In this document: piece after piece, positions 16,633-24,763 of the stretch
Layout: every line of letters starts with the position of its first letter
Numbering within the stretch: the stretch's first letter is position 1
Origin: Gammaproteobacteria bacterium
GTDB lineage: Bacteria; Pseudomonadota; Gammaproteobacteria; Competibacterales; Competibacteraceae
Assembly (NCBI GenBank): GCA_024235095.1
Contig: JACKNC010000001.1
Span: 372,001-436,000 of the forward strand
Direction of reading: 5' to 3'
Length of the DNA stretch: 64,000 nt
Made by a program: the position numbers and the translations under genes
The notes under the pieces: generated by a model
Seen by the model: only the letters and a program-made list of their open reading frames with translations
Database searches by the model: none
What the model was told of the DNA's origin: nothing

Positions 16633-17594
16633 AACGGCGGCAAGGGCGCGTCAGTCTCGAAGCCGCGTTCTTCAGCGATTAACGAGGTCAAGCGTCGGTC
16701 TTCAGTACGATTGAGGATTAATTCCGCCAGTAACCCTAGTGACAGCAACTGCACGGACAGAATGACCAAAAGAATGCCCAGAAATAGCAGGGGCCGGTTA
16801 CCGATTGGCGCATCGCCCACCAACCAGAGTCCGGTGAGATAAAACAGGATCAGCGATCCGGCCAGGCCCAGAATGATGCCAATACCGCCAAATAAATGGC
16901 CGGGCCGCCGACCGTAACGAGTGATCAACAACACGGTGAGCAAATCGAGAAACCCACGGGCATACCGCTCGAACCCGTATTTGGACTGGCCAGCTTTGCG
17001 CGGATGATGCAAGACAGCAACTTCGCCAATCTTGTAGCCTTGGTTGTGCGCCAGCACCGGAATATAGCGATGCAACTCGCCGTAGAGGGAAATGTTCTGG
17101 TAAACCTCGGCGCGGGCCGCCTTGAATCCGCAATTGAAGTCCCGAAGGCGAATGCCGGTCAGCATCCGGGTGATCTTGTTGAAAAATCGGGAAGGCAAGG
17201 TCTTGGAAACCGGGTCCCGGCGATTTTCCTTCCACCCTGAAACCAGGTCATCGCCTTCATCGAGTTTCTGCAAAAATTTCGGAATTTCTCGGGGATCATC
17301 CTGAAGATCGGCGTCCATAGTGATAATGATTTCGCCCATCGCGCGATGGCTAGCCAACGCCAACGCGGTCGCCTTGCCAAAATTGCGGCGCAACCGCAAC
17401 CCTCGGATGTGCGCGTCTCCCTGACTCAGCTCATGGATAATAGACCAGGAATGATCGGTGCTGCCATCATCCACAAAGAGGATTTCAAAGCCTTTATCCA
17501 AATCGCCCAACACGGTTTTGATTTGCTCAGCCAGTTCGCCAAGGGTATTTTCTTCATTAAAAACCGGGATCAGGATGCTAATGCTCGGAGTCAC
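16626..17594 (-). CDS. GT2-family glycosyltransferase (polyprenol-phosphate sugar transferase type)
   Basis: This 322-residue enzyme has the GT2/DPM1-like fold: SILIPVFNEENTL at the start, EILFVDDGSTD, the metal-binding TMDADLQDDP, and RDFNCGFKA. Two C-terminal membrane helices (about 225-250 and 260-290) anchor it. Relatives (ArnC, GtrB, DPM synthase) transfer a sugar from a nucleotide donor to undecaprenyl phosphate, producing a lipid-linked sugar for periplasmic transferases. The next two genes, a flippase-like protein and a GT-C-like membrane protein after the remnant, fit a three-step route of synthesis, flipping and transfer. It is the first gene of the minus-strand run and is divergent from wzm. 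Confidence 0.9.
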   Translation of the reverse strand: MTPSISILIPVFNEENTLGELAEQIKTVLGDLDKGFEILFVDDGSTDHSWSIIHELSQGDAHIRGLRLRRNFGKATALALASHRAMGEIIITMDADLQDDPREIPKFLQKLDEGDDLVSGWKENRRDPVSKTLPSRFFNKITRMLTGIRLRDFNCGFKAARAEVYQNISLYGELHRYIPVLAHNQGYKIGEVAVLHHPRKAGQSKYGFERYARGFLDLLTVLLITRYGRRPGHLFGGIGIILGLAGSLILFYLTGLWLVGDAPIGNRPLLFLGILLVILSVQLLSLGLLAELILNRTEDRRLTSLIAEERGFETDAPLPPLC

Positions 17595-17604
17595 GCGGGG
17601 TTCC

Positions 17605-17636
17605 TTTATGAAAAATCATACTACATTGGTTATAAT
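17605..17636 (+). promoter_or_regulatory. Candidate promoter for wzm-wzt
   Basis: A perfect TATAAT lies at 17631-17636 in the 74-base gap between the divergent GT2 gene and wzm, about 33 bases before the chosen wzm start. No good -35 box is present at 17 bases; the nearest is TTTATG at 20. The call rests mainly on the -10 match and the divergent layout. Confidence 0.4.
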
Positions 17637-17668
17637 GACACACTTGCCCCGAAATGATAAGGAAGCTA

Positions 17669-18472
17669 ATGATTCAAAGCGTGATGTTCCGCTCCCTGTG
17701 GGCGTATCGGGGTTTCATCCTGGCCAATGTGCGCCGGGAATTCCAACAGCGTTATACCCATTCCCTGTTGGGTGGGTTGTGGGCGGTGCTGAATCCGCTG
17801 ACGCTGATTGTGATCTACACGGTGATTTTCGCCGGGATCATGCACCCCCGACTGGCGGGTCAGGAAGACCAGACCTTCGCCTACAGCGTGTACCTGTGCG
17901 CGGGTTTATTGCCGTGGATGGCCTTTGCCGATCTGGTTAGCCGGATGCAGAATGTTTTTCTCCAGTATGGCAACCTGATCAAGAAATCCAGCTTTCCCCG
18001 TTCTTGCTTGCCCGTCATCGTGGCTCTGTCGGTGCTAATCGACTTCGGCATTGTATTCACTCTGTATCTGGTGTTTCTACTACTCGTTGACCACTTTCCA
18101 GGTTGGACAGTGTTGGCGTTTCTACCGGTTTTTCTGATTCAACTGATTTTCAGCCTCGGCCTGGGGTTGCTGACGGCAACGCTGAATGTGTTTTTTCGCG
18201 ATGTCGGCCAATTCGTCGGCGTGGTCCTGCAATTCGGCTTCTGGTTGACGCCGATTGTGTATAGCGCCAGCATCCTGCCGGAAGCGGTGCGAGCGCTGCT
18301 GTGGTTGAACCCGCTCTATCCGCTGACTGCAGCCTATCAGCGCATTTTCCTGAATCACGCGCTGCCAGAGTGGACAGGATTGTTCGGCGTCGCGGCGCTG
18401 GCGTTAACCCTGCTGCTCCTGGCGGGCCGGCTGTTTTTAAACCGAGTCGGCGAAATTGTGGATGAACTGTGA
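17669..18472 (+). CDS. wzm: ABC-2 type polysaccharide export permease (Wzm-like)
   Basis: This 267-residue inner-membrane protein has about six helices and the family pattern RRYTHSLLGGLWAVLNPL-like (here QQRYTHSLLGGLWAVLNPL) near residue 27. A cytosolic gating region and the late NPLYPLTAAYQRIFL motif also match. It forms the channel of an ABC exporter that moves a completed lipid-linked glycan to the periplasm. The ATG at 17669 is preferred because AAGGAAG lies just upstream; an earlier in-frame ATG at 17654 lacks a ribosome site. Its TGA overlaps the ATG of wzt (TGATG), so the two are coupled. Confidence 0.93.
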   Translation: MIQSVMFRSLWAYRGFILANVRREFQQRYTHSLLGGLWAVLNPLTLIVIYTVIFAGIMHPRLAGQEDQTFAYSVYLCAGLLPWMAFADLVSRMQNVFLQYGNLIKKSSFPRSCLPVIVALSVLIDFGIVFTLYLVFLLLVDHFPGWTVLAFLPVFLIQLIFSLGLGLLTATLNVFFRDVGQFVGVVLQFGFWLTPIVYSASILPEAVRALLWLNPLYPLTAAYQRIFLNHALPEWTGLFGVAALALTLLLLAGRLFLNRVGEIVDEL

Positions 18473-19692
18473 TGGGAAAACTGGTTATCAATAACATCGG
18501 CAAGGCCTATAAGCGCTACCCGAACCGCTGGTCGCGGTTGCTGGAATGGTCGGACCCGCACGGTCGCCCGCGACACGAAGCCCACTGGGTGTTACGCGGC
18601 GTGAGCTTCGAGGTGGCGCCTGGCGAATCGGTAGGAATCATTGGCGCTAACGGCGCGGGCAAGAGCACTCTGTTAAAGATCATCACGGGCACGACCCAGC
18701 CGAGCCAAGGTTCGGTTGAGGTGAGAGGCCAGATAGCCGCACTGCTAGAACTGGGGATGGGCTTTCACCCGGACTTCACTGGACGGCAGAATGTACTGAT
18801 GGCCGGGCAACTGCTTGGACTCTCTGTCGCAGAAATCACCGCACAGATGCCAGCGATCGAGGATTTTGCGGAAATCGGCGACTATATCGACCAGCCGGTG
18901 CGAACCTACTCCAGCGGCATGCAGGTGCGCTTGGCGTTCAGCGTAGCGACCACCATCCGCCCTGATATTTTGATCGTCGATGAAGCCCTGTCCGTAGGCG
19001 ATCTTTACTTTCAACACAAAAGCTTTGAACGGATTCGTCAATTCCGCGATCAGGACACTACCCTGCTGTTTGTCTCGCACAGCCCAGGAGCGATAAAAAC
19101 TTTGTGCAACCGCGCTATCCTGCTCGACCAGGGAATCATGGTCCGCGATGGCTCGCCAGATGTAGTGCTGGATTATTACAACGCGATCATTGCTAAGCAG
19201 GAGGTCGATCAGCATATTCGCCAGGTCGAATCGGAAACCCGGAAAAACACCATCCGCTCCGGCAATCAGGCCGCCGTGATTGAAAGGGTAGATATGATAT
19301 TGGATGGTCAGAGTGTGCGGGCTGTGCAAATCGGCGAGGCGGTGCGTTTCCGGATTGATTGCGTTATCCATCAGGATCTGGAGGAATTGACGGTCGGTTT
19401 TCTAATCCGGGATCAGTTGGGCAATGACGTGTTTGGCACCAATACCTGGTATCTGGGTTCCAGCCGGCGTGGATTGAAAGGAGGTGATCGCTGCTGTTTG
19501 GAGTTCGAATTTCCCGAGTTCAATCTGGGCGTGGGTAATTACAGTGTGACCTTTGCGCTGCACAGCGGTCATGCGCACGTCAGCAATAATTATGACTGGT
19601 GGAATCAGGCCCTGGTATTGCAAGTAGTGCCAGGCAGCAGCTTCCGGGCAACCGGGGTAGGGTATTTGCCAACCTTGAGCCATTGGATTTAA
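18472..19692 (+). CDS. wzt: ABC polysaccharide export ATPase with C-terminal glycan-binding domain (Wzt-like)
   Basis: This 406-residue protein has an N-terminal ATPase (about 1-245) with Walker A GANGAGKST, signature YSSGMQVRL and Walker B ILIVDEALS, the variant typical of Wzt/TagH exporters. The C-terminal part (about 270-400) is a Wzt_C-type beta-sandwich (GFLIRDQLGNDVFGTNT, then GNYSVTFALHSG). In O9a-type systems this domain recognises the capped end of the glycan before export. It implies that the locus makes a terminally modified chain, consistent with the several methyltransferases nearby. Start is ATG at 18472, overlapping the permease stop. Confidence 0.94.
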   Translation: MGKLVINNIGKAYKRYPNRWSRLLEWSDPHGRPRHEAHWVLRGVSFEVAPGESVGIIGANGAGKSTLLKIITGTTQPSQGSVEVRGQIAALLELGMGFHPDFTGRQNVLMAGQLLGLSVAEITAQMPAIEDFAEIGDYIDQPVRTYSSGMQVRLAFSVATTIRPDILIVDEALSVGDLYFQHKSFERIRQFRDQDTTLLFVSHSPGAIKTLCNRAILLDQGIMVRDGSPDVVLDYYNAIIAKQEVDQHIRQVESETRKNTIRSGNQAAVIERVDMILDGQSVRAVQIGEAVRFRIDCVIHQDLEELTVGFLIRDQLGNDVFGTNTWYLGSSRRGLKGGDRCCLEFEFPEFNLGVGNYSVTFALHSGHAHVSNNYDWWNQALVLQVVPGSSFRATGVGYLPTLSHWI

Positions 19693-19821
19693 CCTGCTGT
19701 CAGCTTAAAAACAGGAACTTTCGCCTGCTATGGAATCCACGCGCCTACTGTTACAATTCGCTTTTGAGAATTTTGTGCTTAATGACCCCTTTTCCGCTGC
19801 ACCGCCAGGGATCTCTTGCCT

Positions 19822-21564
19822 ATGAAACCCAAACTGCCGCCTTCCGATCTGCAAAAAGCCCTGCGCGTTTGCCGGCAATCCTTCCTTTCTGCTGCTTTCT
19901 TCAGTCTGTTTATCAATCTTTTAATGTTGACTCCCACCTTGTACATGTTGCAAATGTACGACCGGGTGCTGTCCAGCCGCAGCGAGTCAACATTATTGAT
20001 GATCACCCTGATCGCCATTGCCGCATTTATTGTCCTAGGCGGGCTGGAACTGGTGCGCTCCCGCATTCTGGTTCGAACCGGCGCTCGCCTTGACAGCCTG
20101 TTGAATCCTCGACTGTTCCAGGCCATGTTTGACCAAAACCTGCAACGCCCCGGCGTCAGCAGTCAGGCGCTGAATGACTTGAACAATCTGCGGCAATTTC
20201 TGACCGGCAGTGGTCTGTTCGGCTTCTTCGATTTGCCCTGGACGCCCATCTATCTGGCGGTGATGTTTCTCCTTCATCCAATCCTGGGCTGGTTTGCCAT
20301 CGGCAGCTCCATTCTGGTATCCAGCCTGGCGATCGCCAACGAATTCGCCACCCGCAAACCACTCAATGAAGCCAACGCCAAGGCAATTGCGAACAATAAT
20401 TACCTGACCAGCAATCTACGCAATGTCGAAGCTCTGGAAGCCATGGGCATGTTGCCTGACATTCGCCGTCGCTGGCTGGAACGGCACCGCGAGGTGCTGG
20501 GTTTGCAGGCGCAGGCCAGCGATCGAGCGGGTTTGCTCAGCAGCACCAGCAAAACCTTGCGTATGCTGTCGCAGTCGCTCATTCTGGGTATTGGCGCCTA
20601 TCTGACCGTTGAACACCTTATGACAGGCGGTATGATGATTGCGGGTTCAATTCTGATGGGTCGGGCGCTGGGTCCCATTGACCATATCATCGGTAACTGG
20701 AAAGGGTTTCTCTCCTATCGCGCCGCCTATAGCCGCCTTAACGAACTGCTGCGCCTTGTGCCGGAGCGGCGACGCTACATGCCGATTCCAGCGCCCGAAG
20801 GATACTTGACCCTGGAAAACGTCGTAGCCGCACCACCAGGTACAAACGTCGCTGTATTGCGTGGACTCACCTTCTCGATCGCCCCAGGCCAAGCGCTGGC
20901 GGTCATCGGCCCTAGCGCCGCGGGCAAATCCACCTTAGCGCGGGTGATCCTAGGCGTTTGGCCGGTAGCCGGCGGCAAGGTACGGGTGGATGGCGCCGAT
21001 ATCCAGCATTGGAACCGCGAAAATCTGGGTCCCTATATCGGTTACCTGCCGCAGGATATCGAGTTGTTTGCTGGCACAATCAGTGAGAATATCGCCCGCT
21101 TCGGCGAAGTGGATCCGGTCAAAGTGGTGGCGGCGGCGCGCCAGGCCGGAGTTCACGAAATGATCCAACGCTTACCGCAGGGCTACGATACCCCCGTTGG
21201 CGAAGCGGGCGGTTTCCTCTCGGGCGGCCAGCGCCAGCGCGTCGGTCTAGCCCGGGCGCTGTATGGCGAACCCGTGCTCATCGTATTGGATGAGCCAAAT
21301 TCCAACCTCGATGACCAGGGTGAGTCGGCGCTCATCCGGGCTATCAACGAGCTGAAGGAGCAAAGACGCACGATCGTGGTCATTACGCATCGCACCAGTA
21401 TCCTCAACGCCACGGATCACATTCTGGTCTTGCGCGAGGGACAAGCGCAAATGTTCGGCCCACGCGAGCAGGTGCTGGGGCAATTGATCCGTCCGGTGGC
21501 GACCCCCCCACCCGCATTGCCTAATTCCCAAGTCGCCATGCATGTTCAGCGTGCTCAGGGTTAG
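19822..21564 (+). CDS. Type I secretion ABC permease/ATPase (PrtD-like)
   Basis: This 580-residue protein has an N-terminal six-helix exporter domain (about 20-310) and a C-terminal ATPase (about 335-560). The ATPase has Walker A GPSAAGKST, signature LSGGQRQRVGLARAL, Walker B VLIVLDEPNSNLDD and switch His VVITHR. The length and the short N-terminus without a C39-like domain match the PrtD subgroup that secretes RTX-type proteases and adhesins. It needs a HlyD/PrtE adaptor; the only one in the window is at 2164-3513 on the other strand. It lies 129 bases after wzt. ATG at 19822 is chosen; a TTG two codons earlier is possible. Confidence 0.92.
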   Translation: MKPKLPPSDLQKALRVCRQSFLSAAFFSLFINLLMLTPTLYMLQMYDRVLSSRSESTLLMITLIAIAAFIVLGGLELVRSRILVRTGARLDSLLNPRLFQAMFDQNLQRPGVSSQALNDLNNLRQFLTGSGLFGFFDLPWTPIYLAVMFLLHPILGWFAIGSSILVSSLAIANEFATRKPLNEANAKAIANNNYLTSNLRNVEALEAMGMLPDIRRRWLERHREVLGLQAQASDRAGLLSSTSKTLRMLSQSLILGIGAYLTVEHLMTGGMMIAGSILMGRALGPIDHIIGNWKGFLSYRAAYSRLNELLRLVPERRRYMPIPAPEGYLTLENVVAAPPGTNVAVLRGLTFSIAPGQALAVIGPSAAGKSTLARVILGVWPVAGGKVRVDGADIQHWNRENLGPYIGYLPQDIELFAGTISENIARFGEVDPVKVVAAARQAGVHEMIQRLPQGYDTPVGEAGGFLSGGQRQRVGLARALYGEPVLIVLDEPNSNLDDQGESALIRAINELKEQRRTIVVITHRTSILNATDHILVLREGQAQMFGPREQVLGQLIRPVATPPPALPNSQVAMHVQRAQG

Positions 21565-21583
21565 GCCGCGCGTTAAAGGTGGA

Positions 21584-23443
21584 TTAATCGGTTCTCTCCG
21601 ATCCCGAATCGCGTTGGCCTGACGCCGCCTTGGCGGGATCAATCCACCAGGCGTTCAGTTGCACCCCCTGCAAAGGGGTCACAGCCGGGTAGCCGAACTT
21701 GTCCCAAAAGGCGAGTCGGGCGTAGGGAATATGCCAGTGCGGAATCACCAGGTAATTCCATTGCAGCGCCCGATCCAGGGCCCGCACCCGAGTCATCAGG
21801 CTGGCGCGATCCGGCGCGGCGATCACCTGCTCGACCAATGCATCCACTGCGGGATTTTTGAGACCGGCCAGATTGCGGCTGCCCGGCTGGTCAGCGGAAG
21901 CGCTGCTCCAGAATTCCCGCTGTTCGTTACCGGGAGACAAGGATTGACCCCAGACATGCACGATCATGTCGAAGTCAAAGCTGCGCACCCGGTTCTCATA
22001 TTGCGCGGAATCCACCGTGCGCAGGCTCATCTCGATGCCTAGCCGCTCCAGATTGCGGGCGAACGGCAGGCCAATCCGCTCCCAGGTCGGTTCGGCAATC
22101 AGCAACTCGAACCGGAACGGTTCACCGGTTTTTGCATTAACCAGCTTGCGGTCGCGGAAGGTCCAGCCAGCCTCTTGCAACAGTTCCAGCGCCTTGCGCA
22201 GATTAGCGCGCAATTGCGCGTCATCCTTGGCCACCGGCGGCTGGTACTCGGTTGTAAATACTTCCTGCGGCAGTTCCTTGCGCAACGGTTCCAGCAGCGC
22301 CAATTCCTTTGGGGATGGCAATCCGCGCGCGGCTAGGTCCGAATTATCGAAATAGCTCCGGGTCCGTTTGTATTGGTCAAAGAACAGGTTGCGATTGCTC
22401 CATTCAAAGTCGAAGGCATAGGCCAGCGCCTCACGAACCTTGGAATTTTGAAACAGCGGTCGCCGCAGGTTGTACACAAATCCCTGCATCCCAGATGGCA
22501 ATTGATTTGGGAAGGTTTCTTTCTTGACCCGTCCCTCGCGCAAGGCTGGAAAGTCGTAACCAGTGGCCCATTGCTTCGCGACGTTCTCCACGCGCAGGTC
22601 GTAAGCGCCAGCCTTGAAGGCTTCCAGCGCCACCGTGACATCCCGGTAGTAGTCATAGCGCAAGCGGTCGATATTGTACTGACCTCGGTTCACCGGCAGA
22701 TCCTTACCCCAGTAGTGTTCATCGCGAGCATAAACAATGAACCGACCCGGTTCAAAGCGCTCGATTTTATACGGACCACTGCCAACCGGCACATCCAACG
22801 TAGTAGCGCTAAAGTCCCTGTTTTCCCAATATTTCTTGGACAGGATCGGCATGTGGCCGACAATCAGCGGCAATTCCCGGTTTTCGCCGGGGGCAAAAGT
22901 GAATTTTACGCGCCGCTCATCCAGTCGCTCGACGCCGGTCACATTGGCATAGTAGAAACGATAGGAGGGGTGGCCCTTGCTCTTCAACGTCTCGAAGGAA
23001 AACAGCACGTCATCCGCCGTGATCGGACTGCCGTCATGAAATTTCGCCTGGGGGCGCAGGGTGAACGTCGCCGAACTGCGATCATCGGGAACTTCCACGC
23101 TTTCGGCGATCAGTCCATATTCGCTGAACGGTTCGTCGGCGCTGCTGGTCATCAGGCTTTCAAATAACTGACCAATCTCGACAACGGATTCACCCTTGAT
23201 ATTGAATGGGTTGAACGTATCAAAACTGCCGATCGCCGCGAACCGCGCCTCGCCGCCTTTAGGCGCATCGGGATTAACGTAATCAAAATGCGTGAAATCC
23301 GGCCCATATTTTGGCTGACCATGTAGCGCGATGCCGTGCATCGGTTCCGCGAACGCCACCGTCGCCAGCGGCAAGCCGCCGAAGATCAGCAGACTAACGG
23401 CAACGGCCAGCCCGCCGGGAAAACAGAATTTTGCACGATTCAT
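21584..23443 (-). CDS. yejA: Extracellular solute-binding protein family 5, YejA-like peptide-binding protein
   Basis: This 619-residue periplasmic protein has a signal peptide (about 1-32, cleaving after ATVAFA). The mature part starts with MHGIALHGQPKYGPDF and FDYVNPDAPKGG, highly characteristic of YejA, and contains VGSGPYKIERFEPGR. YejA delivers oligopeptides to the YejBEF ABC importer, which is linked to antimicrobial-peptide resistance in enterics. No yejB, yejE or yejF follows in this window, since the next gene is convergent, so the partner genes must be elsewhere or lost. Proximity of yejA to fabI is also seen in pseudomonads. Confidence 0.9.
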   Translation of the reverse strand: MNRAKFCFPGGLAVAVSLLIFGGLPLATVAFAEPMHGIALHGQPKYGPDFTHFDYVNPDAPKGGEARFAAIGSFDTFNPFNIKGESVVEIGQLFESLMTSSADEPFSEYGLIAESVEVPDDRSSATFTLRPQAKFHDGSPITADDVLFSFETLKSKGHPSYRFYYANVTGVERLDERRVKFTFAPGENRELPLIVGHMPILSKKYWENRDFSATTLDVPVGSGPYKIERFEPGRFIVYARDEHYWGKDLPVNRGQYNIDRLRYDYYRDVTVALEAFKAGAYDLRVENVAKQWATGYDFPALREGRVKKETFPNQLPSGMQGFVYNLRRPLFQNSKVREALAYAFDFEWSNRNLFFDQYKRTRSYFDNSDLAARGLPSPKELALLEPLRKELPQEVFTTEYQPPVAKDDAQLRANLRKALELLQEAGWTFRDRKLVNAKTGEPFRFELLIAEPTWERIGLPFARNLERLGIEMSLRTVDSAQYENRVRSFDFDMIVHVWGQSLSPGNEQREFWSSASADQPGSRNLAGLKNPAVDALVEQVIAAPDRASLMTRVRALDRALQWNYLVIPHWHIPYARLAFWDKFGYPAVTPLQGVQLNAWWIDPAKAASGQRDSGSERTD

Positions 23444-23509
23444 GTCTATCCTTTACAGTTTGCCTGTTCAACTCATTTAGACGATAGCAAAACATCAAAG
23501 GAGTTCATT

Positions 23510-24295
23510 ATGGGCTTTCTCGCCGGCAAACGCGCCCTGATTCTGGGGGTCGCCAGCAACCGCTCCATCGCCTGGGGCATCGCCCAAGCCATGCATCGGG
23601 AGGGCGCCGAACTCGCCTTGACCTATCAGAACGATAAGTTGCAACCCCGGGTCGAAAAAATGGCCGCCGAGCTGGACAGCTCCATCGTTCTGCCCTGCGA
23701 GGTGGAGCGGGATGCTGACATCGACGGCCTGTTTGAAGCGCTCAAGCAACATTGGGATGGATTAGACATCATCGTTCATTCCATTGCCTACGCGCCGCGC
23801 GAGGCGCTGGAAGGCGATTTTCTGGAGGGGATCAGCCGGGAGAATTTCCGCATCGCCCACGACATTAGTTCCTACAGTTTCGCGGCGCTGGCTAAAGCGT
23901 CCCGACCATTGATGAAAGGTCGGCGTGGGGCGCTGGTCACCATGACTTATCTGGGCGGGGCGCGGGCGGTGCCGAACTACAACGTTATGGGTTTGGCCAA
24001 GGCCAGTCTGGACGCCAATGTGCGCTATCTGGCCCAAACCTTGGGGCCGGAAGGCACCCGGGTGAACGCCATTTCCGCAGGACCCATCCGCACCCTGGCG
24101 GCCTCCGGCATCAAGAACTTCCGCAAGATGCTGGATACTTTTGAACACATCGCGCCGTTGCGTAAATGCGTAACTATTGAAGAGGTCGGCAATACCGCAG
24201 CTTTTCTGTGTTCGGACCTGGCTTCCGGCATTACTGGAGAGATCATTTATGTGGATGGTGGTTTTAACACCGTCGCGCTGGGAGCAATGGAATAG
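23510..24295 (+). CDS. fabI: Enoyl-[acyl-carrier-protein] reductase (NADH), FabI
   Basis: This 261-residue cytosolic enzyme performs the last reduction of fatty-acid elongation. It has GKRALILGVASNRSIAWGIA at the N-terminus (the FabI-type cofactor loop). The catalytic pair sits in the Tyr-x6-Lys pattern YNVMGLAK with an upstream Tyr in TMTYLGG, and the segment SAGPIRTLAASGI completes the substrate loop. The start at 23510 is set by AAAGGAG eight bases upstream; the frame extends further upstream but overlaps yejA. Length matches E. coli FabI (262). It is divergent from yejA, with 66 bases between. Confidence 0.97.
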   Translation: MGFLAGKRALILGVASNRSIAWGIAQAMHREGAELALTYQNDKLQPRVEKMAAELDSSIVLPCEVERDADIDGLFEALKQHWDGLDIIVHSIAYAPREALEGDFLEGISRENFRIAHDISSYSFAALAKASRPLMKGRRGALVTMTYLGGARAVPNYNVMGLAKASLDANVRYLAQTLGPEGTRVNAISAGPIRTLAASGIKNFRKMLDTFEHIAPLRKCVTIEEVGNTAAFLCSDLASGITGEIIYVDGGFNTVALGAME

Positions 24296-24535
24296 GCATT
24301 GTTTGCTCCAGATGCAATTCGGGATTCGCTCGGCGAATCTGGAAAAAGCGGCGTTCACTCAAGCGTGGCGGCAAACGCAAGATTAAGCGGACATCACCAT
24401 TTCCCCAACGACCCTGTTCACTTTCGACGGCTCGCATTTTCCCCAAATCATCAGGTTGAGCGCTGACCATTGACATTGACGCTGACCGGAAATCAGGACG
24501 CTGGCGCAGCATGGATTTATCGACGGTGGGAACGC

Positions 24536-24566
24536 AAAAAAGCCCGGCATTAAACCGGGCTTTTTA
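24536..24566 (-). terminator. Rho-independent terminator after tRNA-Leu (possibly bidirectional)
   Basis: The stem AGCCCGG / CCGGGCT with a seven-base loop is flanked by A5 on one side and T5 on the other. On the minus strand it lies four bases beyond the tRNA 3' end and ends in a T-run. On the plus strand it could also end fabI transcripts. Confidence 0.85.
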
Positions 24567-24569
24567 ATC

Positions 24570-24656
24570 TGGTGCCGAAGAGAGGACTTGAACCTCCACT
24601 GGGTTTCCCCAACTAAGACCTGAACCTAGCGCGTCTACCAATTCCGCCACTTCGGC
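24570..24656 (-). tRNA. tRNA-Leu (CAG)
   Basis: This is an 87-base class II tRNA including an encoded CCA end. The acceptor GCCGAAG pairs with CTTCGGC. The D-arm is GGAATTGGTAGACGCG, the anticodon stem CTAGG/CTTAG carries loop TTCAGGT (anticodon CAG), and a leucine-type long variable arm is followed by the T-arm GGTTCAAGTCC. It lies between fabI and rnr and is transcribed away from rnr. Confidence 0.97.
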
Positions 24657-24689
24657 TTGAAAGCATCGCTTGTATTACGACGGGAGCGG

Positions 24690-24718
24690 ACTATACGGAT
24701 AGACCCCACAACTGTCAA
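24690..24718 (-). promoter_or_regulatory. Strong sigma-70 promoter of tRNA-Leu
   Basis: On the minus strand TTGACA (24713-24718) is separated by exactly 17 bases from TATAGT (24690-24695). The following bases are G/C-rich (CCGCTCCCG), the discriminator type seen at stringently controlled stable-RNA promoters. The tRNA begins 34 bases downstream. Confidence 0.85.
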
Positions 24719-24763
24719 CCCGTTCCCCTTCACCAATTTGTAATTTATCCATAATGATCTGAA

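Noticed and set aside
24264..24512. An 82-codon minus-strand frame between fabI and the tRNA terminator
   Set aside because: No recognised similarity, Arg/Leu-rich composition of a non-coding G/C-rich frame, no ribosome-binding site, and overlap with the fabI 3' end.
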